A DNA stretch of 25,998 bases, taken from the NCBI GenBank assembly GCA_016764035.1, contig JAESSQ010000143.1, positions 1-25,998 on the forward strand, given 5' to 3'. This document shows positions 1-7,364 of the stretch, piece after piece. This DNA comes from Gammaproteobacteria bacterium (GTDB lineage: Bacteria > Pseudomonadota > Gammaproteobacteria > SZUA-229). A program made the position numbers and the translations under genes. Under the pieces are notes generated by a model. That model worked only from the letters and a program-made list of their open reading frames with translations. It had not been told where the DNA came from and made no database searches. How positions within the stretch are numbered: position 1 is the stretch's first letter; the number at the start of each line of letters is the position of its first letter.

Positions 1-696
1 ATTCGTGTTGCTAAACGCTTTCAGTAAATGCTCTTCATCTAGCACAGGCAGTTGAGCGCAGTCAGTTAAGCCTTGAGAGGCCCAGCCTTGATTACATATT
101 ATGTTTATAGAATTTGCAGCAACGCTGTCACATTGTTGCGACCATTGCTTGAGTGCTTGGATGTCTGTTATTTGTAACCAGTTTTTTGTGGTTTCACAAA
201 ACACATGTTGCTGTAAGTATTGGTCGAGTTTATCGATTAACTGGTCAGTATTTTTTAATTGTTTGTTAATTTTACTATCAAGGCTAAAAGCTTCAGCTTG
301 TTGAAACAGCATGGTTTTGAATTCGCCCAGTACCTGACTCAGGTAGGGTAGTTCGTTGTTGTTAGCCTGTAGATTAAACAGTTTTGGCCAATCGAGAAAT
401 AGACGGAGCATATGTTCTTTTGCGTTTTCTACCAGTACTAACATGTCGCGCGCTGTTTCTAGTTTTTTTGGTTCAACAATGTTGAGATTTTGTTCGATGG
501 CACCGAGTGCTGCACGTGATTGGGCAACACCACAAATACTGAATAATAAGGGTATTATTGTTAAAACTTGCTCGGGTGTTTTCCCTATAAAAATTTTTGT
601 GGCATGTAAGGGACGGGTGGAACTTAGTTCGATACGATGACCGTCCTCACGTTGAGGGTAGATATTGATATTGAGTTGGCCTTCGATGTTGTTCAT
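1..696 (-). CDS. hoxV: HoxV/HupK-type hydrogenase maturation protein, C-terminus cut by window edge
   Basis: Open reading frame of 232 codons with an ATG at 696 and no stop before the left edge, so the 3' end is missing. The N-terminus mimics a degenerate [NiFe]-hydrogenase large subunit: residues 4-7 (IEGQ) correspond to the RIEGH motif, and residues 53-58 (SICGVA) correspond to the L1 motif RICGVC with only Cys55 kept, followed by a similar SRAALGAIEQ helix. This is the known signature of HupK/HoxV, proposed to be a scaffold on which the Fe(CN)2CO centre is assembled before transfer to the large subunit. Its ATG overlaps the stop of the preceding hoxT gene by 4 bp (ATGA), and its position as last visible gene of the maturation operon fits hupK/hoxV. 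The rest of the sequence is Gln/Asn/Leu-rich and not diagnostic. Family call from motif and context; no search was possible. Confidence 0.8.
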   Translation of the reverse strand, partial: MNNIEGQLNINIYPQREDGHRIELSSTRPLHATKIFIGKTPEQVLTIIPLLFSICGVAQSRAALGAIEQNLNIVEPKKLETARDMLVLVENAKEHMLRLFLDWPKLFNLQANNNELPYLSQVLGEFKTMLFQQAEAFSLDSKINKQLKNTDQLIDKLDQYLQQHVFCETTKNWLQITDIQALKQWSQQCDSVAANSINIICNQGWASQGLTDCAQLPVLDEEHLLKAFSNTN

Positions 697-1523
697 TTTT
701 CGGCCTGATTTTCAAGTTTTAATTTAGCGCTGACGTCGGCTTTATTAACCACTTGTTTTTCTGCTGCTTTTTTTTCTATAGCCTCGTCTTCCAGCATCAG
801 GGCACCACGTAGTAGTTCGCGTCGGCTGACCGGTTGCTTCATTCGTTCTTTTAATGGTTTTCGTGGCTCAGCTTCTGCTTTGGCCTTTTCTGCTTCTTCG
901 CGCGCGGCAATTTTATCAGGATGTTCTTCAGTGCCATTCCAAATGTTTTCGATTTGCTGAGAGTCGATATCGACTTCTTCTATATTTTCGACATTCATCA
1001 ATTCTTTGATGGCAACTTCGGCAGTTTCAACGGCAGCGTCATTATCTGCGAATTCGAACATCGGTGAAAATAATGAACACATCTGGTACTTACCAATAGC
1101 GGGTTCAAAACCAACGAGGAACTGATAATTGCCTGAGGGAAACGTGTGTTTACTGGACGTGGTTTCTTTCTTGTCATCCCAGTTTTCTGTTTCACCGGGC
1201 AGTAACATCAGGTTCATAAACCAGGGTGTTATCATGATGCACAGATAAGATTTTTGCCATTGCTGAAAACCTATGGCACGTACCTCAATCTTGTCATTGA
1301 TGATAGGCACGTCATTCATTCGCTCTTTGTATATAATATTAAAAGCGTTTTCCAGTATGCCTACTTTTTCGTCAACGATGGCTTGAGGTACAGCAATAGG
1401 TTGCACTTTTTCTGCTAGTTTTGCACCTACATGTACAGCATCTACCGCTGTGGTATCTGATGGCCCAGACGTATCGGGTCTGGACTCAGTTTGTTTGATG
1501 TCAGTTGGTAGTGGCGCGGTCAT
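693..1523 (-). CDS. hoxT: HoxT/HupJ (HybE-family) hydrogenase assembly chaperone
   Basis: A 276-residue protein of the HybE/HupJ family, chaperones that assist assembly and Tat-coupled export of the hydrogenase. The family core lies at about residues 55-155, including an ITPWFMNLMLLP segment, a PSGNYQFLVGFE segment and YQMCSLFSPMFEFAD. Near residues 230-240 is the family's second hallmark, SRRELLRG, often seen as an RRDFLRG-like tail in HupJ/HoxT. Between them is a charged, Ala/Glu/Lys-rich linker, and an extra Lys/Ala/Glu-rich tail follows, so the protein is longer than the minimal HybE of E. coli. The start lies 2 nt downstream of the rubredoxin stop, and the end overlaps hoxV by 4 bp, so translation is probably coupled. 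The N-terminal 45 residues look disordered. Confidence 0.9.
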   Translation of the reverse strand: MTAPLPTDIKQTESRPDTSGPSDTTAVDAVHVGAKLAEKVQPIAVPQAIVDEKVGILENAFNIIYKERMNDVPIINDKIEVRAIGFQQWQKSYLCIMITPWFMNLMLLPGETENWDDKKETTSSKHTFPSGNYQFLVGFEPAIGKYQMCSLFSPMFEFADNDAAVETAEVAIKELMNVENIEEVDIDSQQIENIWNGTEEHPDKIAAREEAEKAKAEAEPRKPLKERMKQPVSRRELLRGALMLEDEAIEKKAAEKQVVNKADVSAKLKLENQAEK

Positions 1524-1525
1524 TA

Positions 1526-1741
1526 TTAGATCACCATGAAGTCCATTTTTTTGCCGTCACATTCAGGGCAAGTCCAGTGCTCTGGTAATTTTGTAAAGGG
1601 GGTTCCAGGTTGAATTTGCCAGTATTCATCGCCCTTCTCGGGGTCGTAGACATACCAGCAAATTTTACACTCTAGCCGCGTTTCATCCGCAATTTTATCG
1701 GCATCCCCACCGAACGAGCCGGGGAGATGCTGTTCATTCAT
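1526..1741 (-). CDS. hoxR: Hydrogenase-associated rubredoxin (HoxR/HupI)
   Basis: Small rubredoxin of 71 residues with the two iron-binding pairs CKIC and CPEC, the typical WYVYDPEKGD loop and PGTPFTKLPEHWTCP. The N-terminal GSFGGDADKIADETRLECKICW stretch resembles rubredoxins encoded inside hydrogenase operons. These are thought to carry electrons for, or protect, maturation of the FeS-containing small subunit under oxygen, which fits the O2-tolerant enzyme of this locus. I chose the ATG at 1741, 10 nt past the hoxQ stop, because an AAAGA lies at workable spacing. An in-frame ATG at 1759 would add six residues and overlap hoxQ by 8 bp and is nearly as plausible; a still earlier ATG at 1813 would overlap hoxQ by about 60 bp and is unlikely. 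Confidence 0.95.
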   Translation of the reverse strand: MNEQHLPGSFGGDADKIADETRLECKICWYVYDPEKGDEYWQIQPGTPFTKLPEHWTCPECDGKKMDFMVI

Positions 1742-1751
1742 GTTTAAGTCT

Positions 1752-2654
1752 TTAGGCATAATCTTCGCGGTATATCTCGAGGATTTCGTTGAGGCGATCT
1801 GTGCTATCTTCAAGGTCTTCCTGTGAGGCGCATGCTACGTTGGGTACATGGCTTATTTCGATGGTGTTGAGTATAAGCGTATCTTGTGAATTATAGTATT
1901 GTACCCACCAGACATTTTTGGTTTTGGTGCTGCTTATGCGGCAGTTACCGTAACCACGCGACAGGATTACAACGGGCCCGATACCCAGGCTGTCAGATAG
2001 ATATTTGATATCTTCTTCGGTGTGCGGCAGCAAGGATAGATTGATAATATGTGCTTCGTTGTCAGTTGTGTATTCGGGCAGTTTGTCGCTTATCTCGGTT
2101 AATAGTGGAGCTGCGTTGTACACGTCTTCCGGAATTTTAAGCTGAGTGACATCGAGAACTTCTGCCGCATCCTGAAAGGTCAGTTCACTGACAACACCGG
2201 GTATATCGGCTACTTCCATGGTGTCTTTGATAATGTTTTTTTGGTCGTCCAGGTACTGCACACGCCAGACGCCGGCTAACACAGATTCTTGAATTTTAGC
2301 GTTTATGTTACCGCTGCATTGCACGCTTACTTCACCGTCACCGAGTAACTGGTTGTAGAAGTCACGGTTTTTATCGTCCAGATGGTCAAGCCCGATAACG
2401 CAAGCTTTTTCGCCAACGCGATAAGATTTTAAAGCGACTAGCATGTCTTCCGTCATGGCGATGGCAGGTTCTAGACCTTCGATCTCTTCTACCTCAGGTA
2501 TAATTGGTGCTTCAAATGTTGTCATGCCAGAAGGCATGTCCATAAAGGACATCTCTACACCGTCACTATCGGCAGGTTGTGAACCAGGACCGGTGACAGC
2601 GGCTTGCGCAATGGCTGCTGATTCGACCATTACGGGGATTTCTATTTTTTTCAT
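1752..2654 (-). CDS. hoxQ: HoxQ/HupH (HyaF-family) hydrogenase expression/formation protein
   Basis: A 300-residue protein of the HupH/HoxQ/HyaF family. The C-terminal family repeat is well preserved: SRGYGNCRISSTKTKNVWWV, then QYYNSQDTLILNTIEISHVPNVACASQEDLEDS, then RLNEILEIYRED. A related copy occurs earlier (about residues 105-150: GDGEVSVQCSGN, ESVLAGVWRVQYLDD), consistent with the known duplicated architecture. The family is needed for proper maturation of hydrogenase; HoxQ with HoxO has been proposed to act as a chaperone pair for the small subunit precursor. It sits between hoxO (20 nt upstream) and the rubredoxin gene, the canonical order. The first 60 residues are poorly conserved, rich in Pro, Ala and acidic residues. 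Confidence 0.93.
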   Translation of the reverse strand: MKKIEIPVMVESAAIAQAAVTGPGSQPADSDGVEMSFMDMPSGMTTFEAPIIPEVEEIEGLEPAIAMTEDMLVALKSYRVGEKACVIGLDHLDDKNRDFYNQLLGDGEVSVQCSGNINAKIQESVLAGVWRVQYLDDQKNIIKDTMEVADIPGVVSELTFQDAAEVLDVTQLKIPEDVYNAAPLLTEISDKLPEYTTDNEAHIINLSLLPHTEEDIKYLSDSLGIGPVVILSRGYGNCRISSTKTKNVWWVQYYNSQDTLILNTIEISHVPNVACASQEDLEDSTDRLNEILEIYREDYA

Positions 2655-2674
2655 GGTTTGTTACCTTATATAAG

Positions 2675-3103
2675 TTAGCCGCAGCCAGTAGTTGAAGCTG
2701 TTTCGATGGGGACGCCGATGCCGAGTACTTTTTTTGGACCGGCAGTTAGGAAGTCGTTGATTTGTTGAATGTATTCGTTCCAATCCTGTACGCGACTGAT
2801 GGCGCCAAGGTATTCACCTTTGCGTAAAAAAACCAGTGTCGGCCATTCTTTAAAGTCATATCGCGCCTGTAATTTACGTTGTGAGTCTTGCGAGATTACG
2901 GCTGCAGTAAAACGGTTACCGTATTCGACGACTAGTTCGGGCAGAATCATGGCAACATCGTCGCTTTCAGGGAATCGGGTTGGATTTTCGGTGAAGAATA
3001 ATACGCATTCTTCCTGTGATTGAATGTATTCATCAATGGTGTCTTCATTCAATACAGGGTAGTTGTATTGTTCAATCATTGCTTCAATAAGTGGTGATGG
3101 CAT
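2675..3103 (-). CDS. hoxO: HoxO/HupG (HyaE-family) thioredoxin-fold maturation chaperone
   Basis: A 142-residue protein with a thioredoxin-like fold but no CxxC active site, as in the HyaE/HupG/HoxO family. Visible signatures are ECVLFFTENPTRFPESDDVAMILPELV (strand and helix after the first third) and YDFKEWPTLVFLRKGEYLGAISRVQDW, which carries the cis-Pro-containing WPTLVF loop of thioredoxin folds. Known HoxO/HyaE proteins bind the Tat signal peptide of the hydrogenase small subunit and hold back export until cofactors are loaded; the partner here would be the HoxK precursor encoded at 4458. The gene lies 13 nt after the hoxL stop and 20 nt before hoxQ. A short tail ends in a TTGCG-type Cys motif. 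Confidence 0.92.
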   Translation of the reverse strand: MPSPLIEAMIEQYNYPVLNEDTIDEYIQSQEECVLFFTENPTRFPESDDVAMILPELVVEYGNRFTAAVISQDSQRKLQARYDFKEWPTLVFLRKGEYLGAISRVQDWNEYIQQINDFLTAGPKKVLGIGVPIETASTTGCG

Positions 3104-3116
3104 AACGTGTATCTCT

Positions 3117-3485
3117 TTATTGTGTTTTTACGGTTTTTAGTTTTTTCTGACTTTGCTCGAAAGCTATCAGTGATGGTGGTTTGGGTGGTTCGCGGTCAAC
3201 TAGATCGGCGAACAATGCTTCGATGGCGTCGAGGTCCAGGCCATTGGTTGACATGCCTGCGTCAGCTTCCATGATTAGGTCGACAGCCTTCACTGCGGCG
3301 GCAATTTTTCCTGCATTCTCTTCTGTGAGCACTTCCCTTGCGCTCTTAAGAAAAACCAGTACCCATGTGTCTATAGGAAGGTCACCAACAAGTAATGTGT
3401 CGATTTCTCTGGTGATGCCCATGCCTTCGCAAATGGCATAACCAAAGCCTTTTTCTTTTATCTGCATCGGAAGACCTATACACAT
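3117..3485 (-). CDS. hoxL: HoxL/HupF (HypC-family) hydrogenase chaperone
   Basis: A 122-residue member of the HypC/HupF family. It starts with MCIGLPMQI, where Cys2 is the residue that, in this family, contacts the iron centre and the large subunit during cofactor insertion. At 122 residues it is longer than housekeeping HypC (about 90), and it carries an Ala/Asp/Glu-rich C-terminal extension, which is typical of HupF/HoxL paralogues within uptake hydrogenase operons. HupF/HoxL has been described as protecting the large subunit in the presence of oxygen. The ATG shares one base with the hoxM stop (TAATG), implying translational coupling. A housekeeping hypC would be expected elsewhere. Confidence 0.95.
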   Translation of the reverse strand: MCIGLPMQIKEKGFGYAICEGMGITREIDTLLVGDLPIDTWVLVFLKSAREVLTEENAGKIAAAVKAVDLIMEADAGMSTNGLDLDAIEALFADLVDREPPKPPSLIAFEQSQKKLKTVKTQ

Positions 3486-4180
3486 TAGTACTGCCCCCGG
3501 TGGTCAACGTCACAGCCAATAACATCGTCAGGGTCGAGAGGATGGGGTTTGTATTCGATAGTGAATTCAGTGGAATTTAAAACGCGATCATCACCAACGC
3601 GACTAGCATCTTGTGCAGAAGGGCGATTGTTTTCATATTCGTTCATATTGACTTCGTTGCCTGCGAGTAATTCTTCAGCGCCTAGTGGCGCTTCACGTTT
3701 GATTGCATCAATATCAAATTGCTCTAGCCACTTAAGTGCTGCCGCAATGGCGGGTTCAATTTGTTGGCGAGTTATCTCATGCAGGCTACCGCCAAAGTCT
3801 TCAAGGTCAACAGGTTGCACGCCTACAAGTAACAAATGGTCAGGGTAGCGCTCCAGCATGTCGGCCATCATTAGCACTTCCTGAAAGCCGGTTTGATGAA
3901 GGCTCATTTTTTTAACGCCCATAAATTTAGGAACGTCGTCGCCTTCGATCAACTTCATTTCACCAGGGGTCAGATTGTAATCAATGGCATCAAATACGAC
4001 CAATATGTCGGCTTGCTCGACGTATTGAACCAGGTAGATTCCCTGGGTGCCGCCGTCCATGACGGTTACATTATCTTCAAACTGATAATTTTGATTTAAC
4101 TGTTCTACGGCTCTAACGCCAAAACCTTCATCGGCCCATAAAATATTACCGATGCCCAGAATAAGTACTTGTTTTGTCAT
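3485..4180 (-). CDS. hoxM: HoxM/HupD (HyaD-family) hydrogenase maturation endopeptidase
   Basis: First gene of the leftward maturation operon. A 231-residue nickel-dependent endopeptidase that removes the C-terminal extension of the large subunit once the Ni-Fe site is built. The motif LGIGNILWADEGFGV is at the N-terminus, and the three nickel-sensing residues known from E. coli HybD (E16, D62, H93) appear here as Glu18, Asp64 (VVFDAIDY) and His95 (SLHQTGF), all offset by two. The core ends near residue 170; an extended hydrophilic tail (ENNRPSAQDASRVGDDRVLN and following) makes it longer than HybD. Its substrate would be the 20-residue extension of HoxG. The ATG at 4180 has no clear ribosome binding site. 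Confidence 0.95.
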   Translation of the reverse strand: MTKQVLILGIGNILWADEGFGVRAVEQLNQNYQFEDNVTVMDGGTQGIYLVQYVEQADILVVFDAIDYNLTPGEMKLIEGDDVPKFMGVKKMSLHQTGFQEVLMMADMLERYPDHLLLVGVQPVDLEDFGGSLHEITRQQIEPAIAAALKWLEQFDIDAIKREAPLGAEELLAGNEVNMNEYENNRPSAQDASRVGDDRVLNSTEFTIEYKPHPLDPDDVIGCDVDHRGQY

Positions 4181-4215
4181 GTTTAATGTATACAGAGTTA
4201 TAGGTGGTAACTAAT

Positions 4216-4244
4216 ATTACACTATTTTTACAAATAGTAAACAA
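4216..4244 (-). promoter_or_regulatory. Predicted sigma-70 promoter of the hoxM maturation operon
   Basis: Read on the minus strand, TTGTTT (4244-4239) is followed after exactly 17 nt by TGTAAT (4221-4216), 3/6 and 5/6 matches to the sigma-70 consensus. Transcription would begin near 4209, leaving a leader of about 30 nt before the hoxM ATG. Found by eye; the -35 match is weak. Confidence 0.45.
4221..4238. promoter_or_regulatory. Palindrome filling the hoxM promoter spacer, candidate operator
   Basis: Perfect 7-bp inverted repeat ACTATTT / AAATAGT around a 4-nt centre (TTAC). It coincides almost exactly with the spacer between the predicted -35 and -10 boxes of the hoxM promoter, where a bound dimer would block RNA polymerase or distort the promoter. 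I do not recognise the site as that of a named regulator. Confidence 0.4.
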
Positions 4245-4397
4245 TAATGCCGAAATGAAATAATGAATCATATTTTTACTGTCTGCAAAGCTGCTATCCG
4301 ATTTTTTGTTTGTGGTGGTATGTATGCTTGCTATATGAAGAGGTTAGGAAAGGTCTATGTAATGATAAGTTGCTGTTTATTATCTATTTTATAATAT

Positions 4398-4413
4398 TGG
4401 TATTATTTGTGCT
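4398..4413 (+). promoter_or_regulatory. Candidate sigma-54 promoter of hoxKGZ
   Basis: TTGG at 4397-4400 and GC at 4411-4412 give the invariant GG-N10-GC spacing of -24/-12 promoters, with the flanking T before GG, A at the fifth position and T after GC also matching. The start would fall near 4424, about 34 nt before hoxK. Uptake hydrogenase operons in several proteobacteria are known to use sigma-54 with HoxA/HupR activators. A perfect TATAAT at 4390-4395 just upstream, lacking a good -35 box, is the competing reading. Confidence 0.4.
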
Positions 4414-4457
4414 ATATAACAGGGGATCGAGTATAAATCCGTAAGGGGGAGCTTTCG

Positions 4458-5543
4458 ATGACCGAAACTTTTTATGATGTAATGCGCCGACAGGGCATTA
4501 CCCGCCGGAGCTTTTTGAAGTTCTGTAGTTTAACAGCAGCGGCTATGGGCTTGAGTCCCGCACATGCTGGCGAAATTGCTAACGCAATGGAAACCAAACC
4601 ACGTATACCTGTACTTTGGTTGCATGGGCTGGAATGTACCTGTTGTTCAGAGTCGTTTATTCGTTCTGCGCATCCGCTGGCAAAAGACGTTATCCTTTCC
4701 ATGATTTCACTGGATTACGATGACACGATTATGGCTGCAGCGGGTCATGAGGCTGAAGCAATTATTGAAGAGATTGTTAAAGAGCATAAAGGTAAATATA
4801 TCCTTGCTTGTGAAGGTAACCCCGGCTTAGAGCAAGAGAAAACAGGTGGTATGTCATGTATTATTGCAGGCAAGCCATACACTGAACAATTAAGGCATGT
4901 TGCGAAAGATGCGATGGCGATTATCTCTTGGGGCTCATGTGCTTCATGGGGTTGTGTGCAGGCTGCTTCACCAAATCCTACAGGCGCTACGCCTATTCAT
5001 AAGGTGCCTGATATTGGTAATGCGCCAATTATTAAAGTACCTGGTTGCCCACCTATTGCTGAAGTTATGACAGCAGTTATTACCTATATTCTGACCTTTG
5101 AAAGGCTGCCTTCGTTAGACCGTCAAGGTCGTCCTAAGATGTTCTACAGTCAGCGTATTCATGATAAATGTTACCGTCGTCCACATTTCGATGCAGGTCA
5201 ATTTGTTGAAAAATGGGATGATGAAGCTGCACGTAAAGGTTATTGCTTATATAAAATGGGTTGTAAAGGTCCTACTACATATAATGCATGTTCGACAATC
5301 CGTTGGAATGGTGGTCTTTCTTTCCCAATTCAAGCGGGTCATCCTTGTATAGGTTGTTCTGAAGATGGTTTCTGGGATAAGGGTAGTTTCTATGATCGTC
5401 TATCCGGTATTCACCAGTTTGGTATTGAGTCCAACGCCGACGAAGTCGGTATCGCAGCAGCTACCGTTGTGGGTGGCGCAGTAGCGGCACATGCCGCTGT
5501 CTCAGCACTTAAACGTACACAACAAAAAGGAGACCAGGAATAA
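4458..5543 (+). CDS. hoxK: O2-tolerant group 1d [NiFe]-hydrogenase small subunit (HoxK/HyaA/HupS)
   Basis: A 361-residue FeS subunit of a membrane-bound uptake hydrogenase that passes electrons from the Ni-Fe site through three FeS clusters to a b-type cytochrome. The N-terminus is a Tat signal with TRRSFLK (residues 15-21) and likely cleavage after ANA43, giving mature METKPR. The first cluster motif is GLECTCCSES with Cys60, 62 and 63 (mature 17, 19, 20), and the second is GSCASWGCV with Cys161 and Cys166. Cys62 and Cys166 replace the Gly residues of standard enzymes and are the supernumerary cysteines that make the 4Fe-3S proximal cluster of O2-tolerant enzymes. VPGCPP and the C-terminal Cys motifs (HDKCYRRPHFD, YCLYKMGCKGPTTYNAC, HPCIGC) hold the other ligands. 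A hydrophobic helix near residues 330-350 anchors it to the inner membrane. A strong AGGGGGAG precedes the start; the stop overlaps hoxG by 1 bp. Confidence 0.98.
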   Translation: MTETFYDVMRRQGITRRSFLKFCSLTAAAMGLSPAHAGEIANAMETKPRIPVLWLHGLECTCCSESFIRSAHPLAKDVILSMISLDYDDTIMAAAGHEAEAIIEEIVKEHKGKYILACEGNPGLEQEKTGGMSCIIAGKPYTEQLRHVAKDAMAIISWGSCASWGCVQAASPNPTGATPIHKVPDIGNAPIIKVPGCPPIAEVMTAVITYILTFERLPSLDRQGRPKMFYSQRIHDKCYRRPHFDAGQFVEKWDDEAARKGYCLYKMGCKGPTTYNACSTIRWNGGLSFPIQAGHPCIGCSEDGFWDKGSFYDRLSGIHQFGIESNADEVGIAAATVVGGAVAAHAAVSALKRTQQKGDQE

Positions 5544-7351
5544 TGAGCGTCATTCAAACTCCTAATGGTTATACATTAGATAATTCTGGCACTCGCCACG
5601 TTGTTGATCCGGTTACTCGTATCGAAGGCCACATGCGTGCCGAAGTCAATATCGACAAAAACAATATCATTACCAATGCGGTTTCGTCAGGTACTATCTG
5701 GCGTGGCTTGGAAGTAATTCTAAAAGGCCGTGATCCACGTGATGCATGGGCATTTGTACAGCGTATCTGTGGTGTTTGTACTGGTACGCATGCGCTTACA
5801 TCCGTACGTGCAGTTGAAGATGCGTTGGGCATAAATATCCCAGAAAATGCCAACAGCATTCGTAATATTATGCAGTTGTCATTGCAGATTCATGATCATT
5901 TGGTACATTTTTATCACTTGCACGCATTAGACTGGGTGAATCCGGTTAATGCATTGAAGGCTGATCCAAAGGCTACGTCTGCACTTCAGCAGAAGGTTTC
6001 TCCACATCACCCTAACTCATCACCGGGTTATTTCCGTGATGTACAAAACCGCTTGAAGAAATTTGTTGCCTCAGGCCAGTTAGGTCCATTCAAGAATGGT
6101 TACTGGACAAATCCAGCGTACCTGTTGCCACCAGAAGCAGATTTGATGGCGGTTACACATTATCTTGAAGCGCTTGATTTCCAGAAAGAAATAATGAAGA
6201 CGCGTACTATCTTCGGCGGTAAGGATACGCATCCGAACTGGACAGTTGGTGGTGTACCGTGTCCAATAAATATTGATGGTACCGGTGGTGTTGGTGCCTT
6301 GAATATGGTGAACCTTAATCAGGTGCACGAAATTATTAAGCAGACTAAAACCTTTGTTGATAACGTATACGTCCCTGATATTCTGGCTATCGGTCAGTTT
6401 TATAAAGGTTGGTTATATGGTGGTGGCATATCTGGTTCTAATGTATTGGCTTATGGTGATATTCCCGATAAGGCAAATGATTTTTCTCCAGAAAATATGA
6501 TGATGCCTCGTGGCGCTATCATTAACGGTAAATTTGATGAAGTTCATGAAGTTGACCATCGTGATCCAGATCAGATTCAGGAATTCGTGCCTCATTCTTG
6601 GTATAAATATCCTGAAGGTGTCAAAGGTCTGCATCCGTGGGATGGTATTACTGATCCTGACTACGATGTTAGTACCGCAAAAGGCACGTCGCAGAACATC
6701 GAAGAGCTTGACGAGTCTGCGTCTTACTCATGGATTAAAGCGCCTCGCTGGAAAGGTCATGCGATGGAAGTGGGTCCTTTGGCTAGATACGTTGTTGGTT
6801 ATGCGAGTGGTCATGAATATTGGACTGAGCAGATCAAGATGACATTGAAAACACTTGATGTCCCGCTTTCAGCACTGTTCTCGACTTTGGGACGTACCGC
6901 AGCACGTGCACTGGAAGCTGCGTGGGCAGCTGATCAACAGTTGTACTTTTTCGATAAATTGATGACCACCATCAAAAATGGCGATGAATCAACGCATGGT
7001 GGTGAGATGTGGGATCCGAAAGATTGGCCTGCAGAATCTAAAGGTGTTGGTTGGACTGAAGCGCCACGCGGTGCATTAGCTCACTGGATTAGGATCAAGG
7101 ACACCAAGATTGATAACTACCAGTGTATCGTTGCAACCACCTGGAATGGTTCGCCTCGTGATGAAGCCGGTAATATCGGTGCATTCGAAGCTTCAATGAT
7201 GGGTACCAAAGTCGAAGTGCCGCATGAGCCGGTTGAGATTTTGCGTAACATTCATAGCTTTGATCCATGCCTAGCGTGTTCTACACATGTTATCAGTGAA
7301 GAGACGGGCGAAGAGCTTGCAGTGGTTGAAACTGGGCCTATTGGTTCATAA
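5543..7351 (+). CDS. hoxG: [NiFe]-hydrogenase large (catalytic) subunit HoxG/HyaB/HupL
   Basis: A 602-residue catalytic subunit. The L1 motif RICGVCTGTHA has Cys76 and Cys79, and the L5 motif DPCLACSTH has Cys576 and Cys579; these four are the Ni-Fe ligands. Glu28 lies in TRIEGH, the conserved proton-pathway motif. His582 is followed by a 20-residue extension (starting VISEETGEE) that the HoxM-type peptidase must remove. Length and spacing match the HyaB type closely. The protein is folded in the cytoplasm and exported bound to the Tat-tagged small subunit. Translation is coupled to hoxK by a TAATG overlap, with GGAGACCAGGA upstream. Codon use is rich in GGT/CGT, compatible with good expression. 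Confidence 0.98.
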   Translation: MSVIQTPNGYTLDNSGTRHVVDPVTRIEGHMRAEVNIDKNNIITNAVSSGTIWRGLEVILKGRDPRDAWAFVQRICGVCTGTHALTSVRAVEDALGINIPENANSIRNIMQLSLQIHDHLVHFYHLHALDWVNPVNALKADPKATSALQQKVSPHHPNSSPGYFRDVQNRLKKFVASGQLGPFKNGYWTNPAYLLPPEADLMAVTHYLEALDFQKEIMKTRTIFGGKDTHPNWTVGGVPCPINIDGTGGVGALNMVNLNQVHEIIKQTKTFVDNVYVPDILAIGQFYKGWLYGGGISGSNVLAYGDIPDKANDFSPENMMMPRGAIINGKFDEVHEVDHRDPDQIQEFVPHSWYKYPEGVKGLHPWDGITDPDYDVSTAKGTSQNIEELDESASYSWIKAPRWKGHAMEVGPLARYVVGYASGHEYWTEQIKMTLKTLDVPLSALFSTLGRTAARALEAAWAADQQLYFFDKLMTTIKNGDESTHGGEMWDPKDWPAESKGVGWTEAPRGALAHWIRIKDTKIDNYQCIVATTWNGSPRDEAGNIGAFEASMMGTKVEVPHEPVEILRNIHSFDPCLACSTHVISEETGEELAVVETGPIGS

Positions 7352-7364
7352 GGGGTAAAGTGCT

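Noticed and set aside
101..640. Plus-strand open frames in the first 650 bases
   Set aside because: The minus strand is open over the whole stretch, continues the maturation operon and shows HoxV/HupK motifs; the plus frames have poor, Cys/Ser-rich composition typical of antisense.
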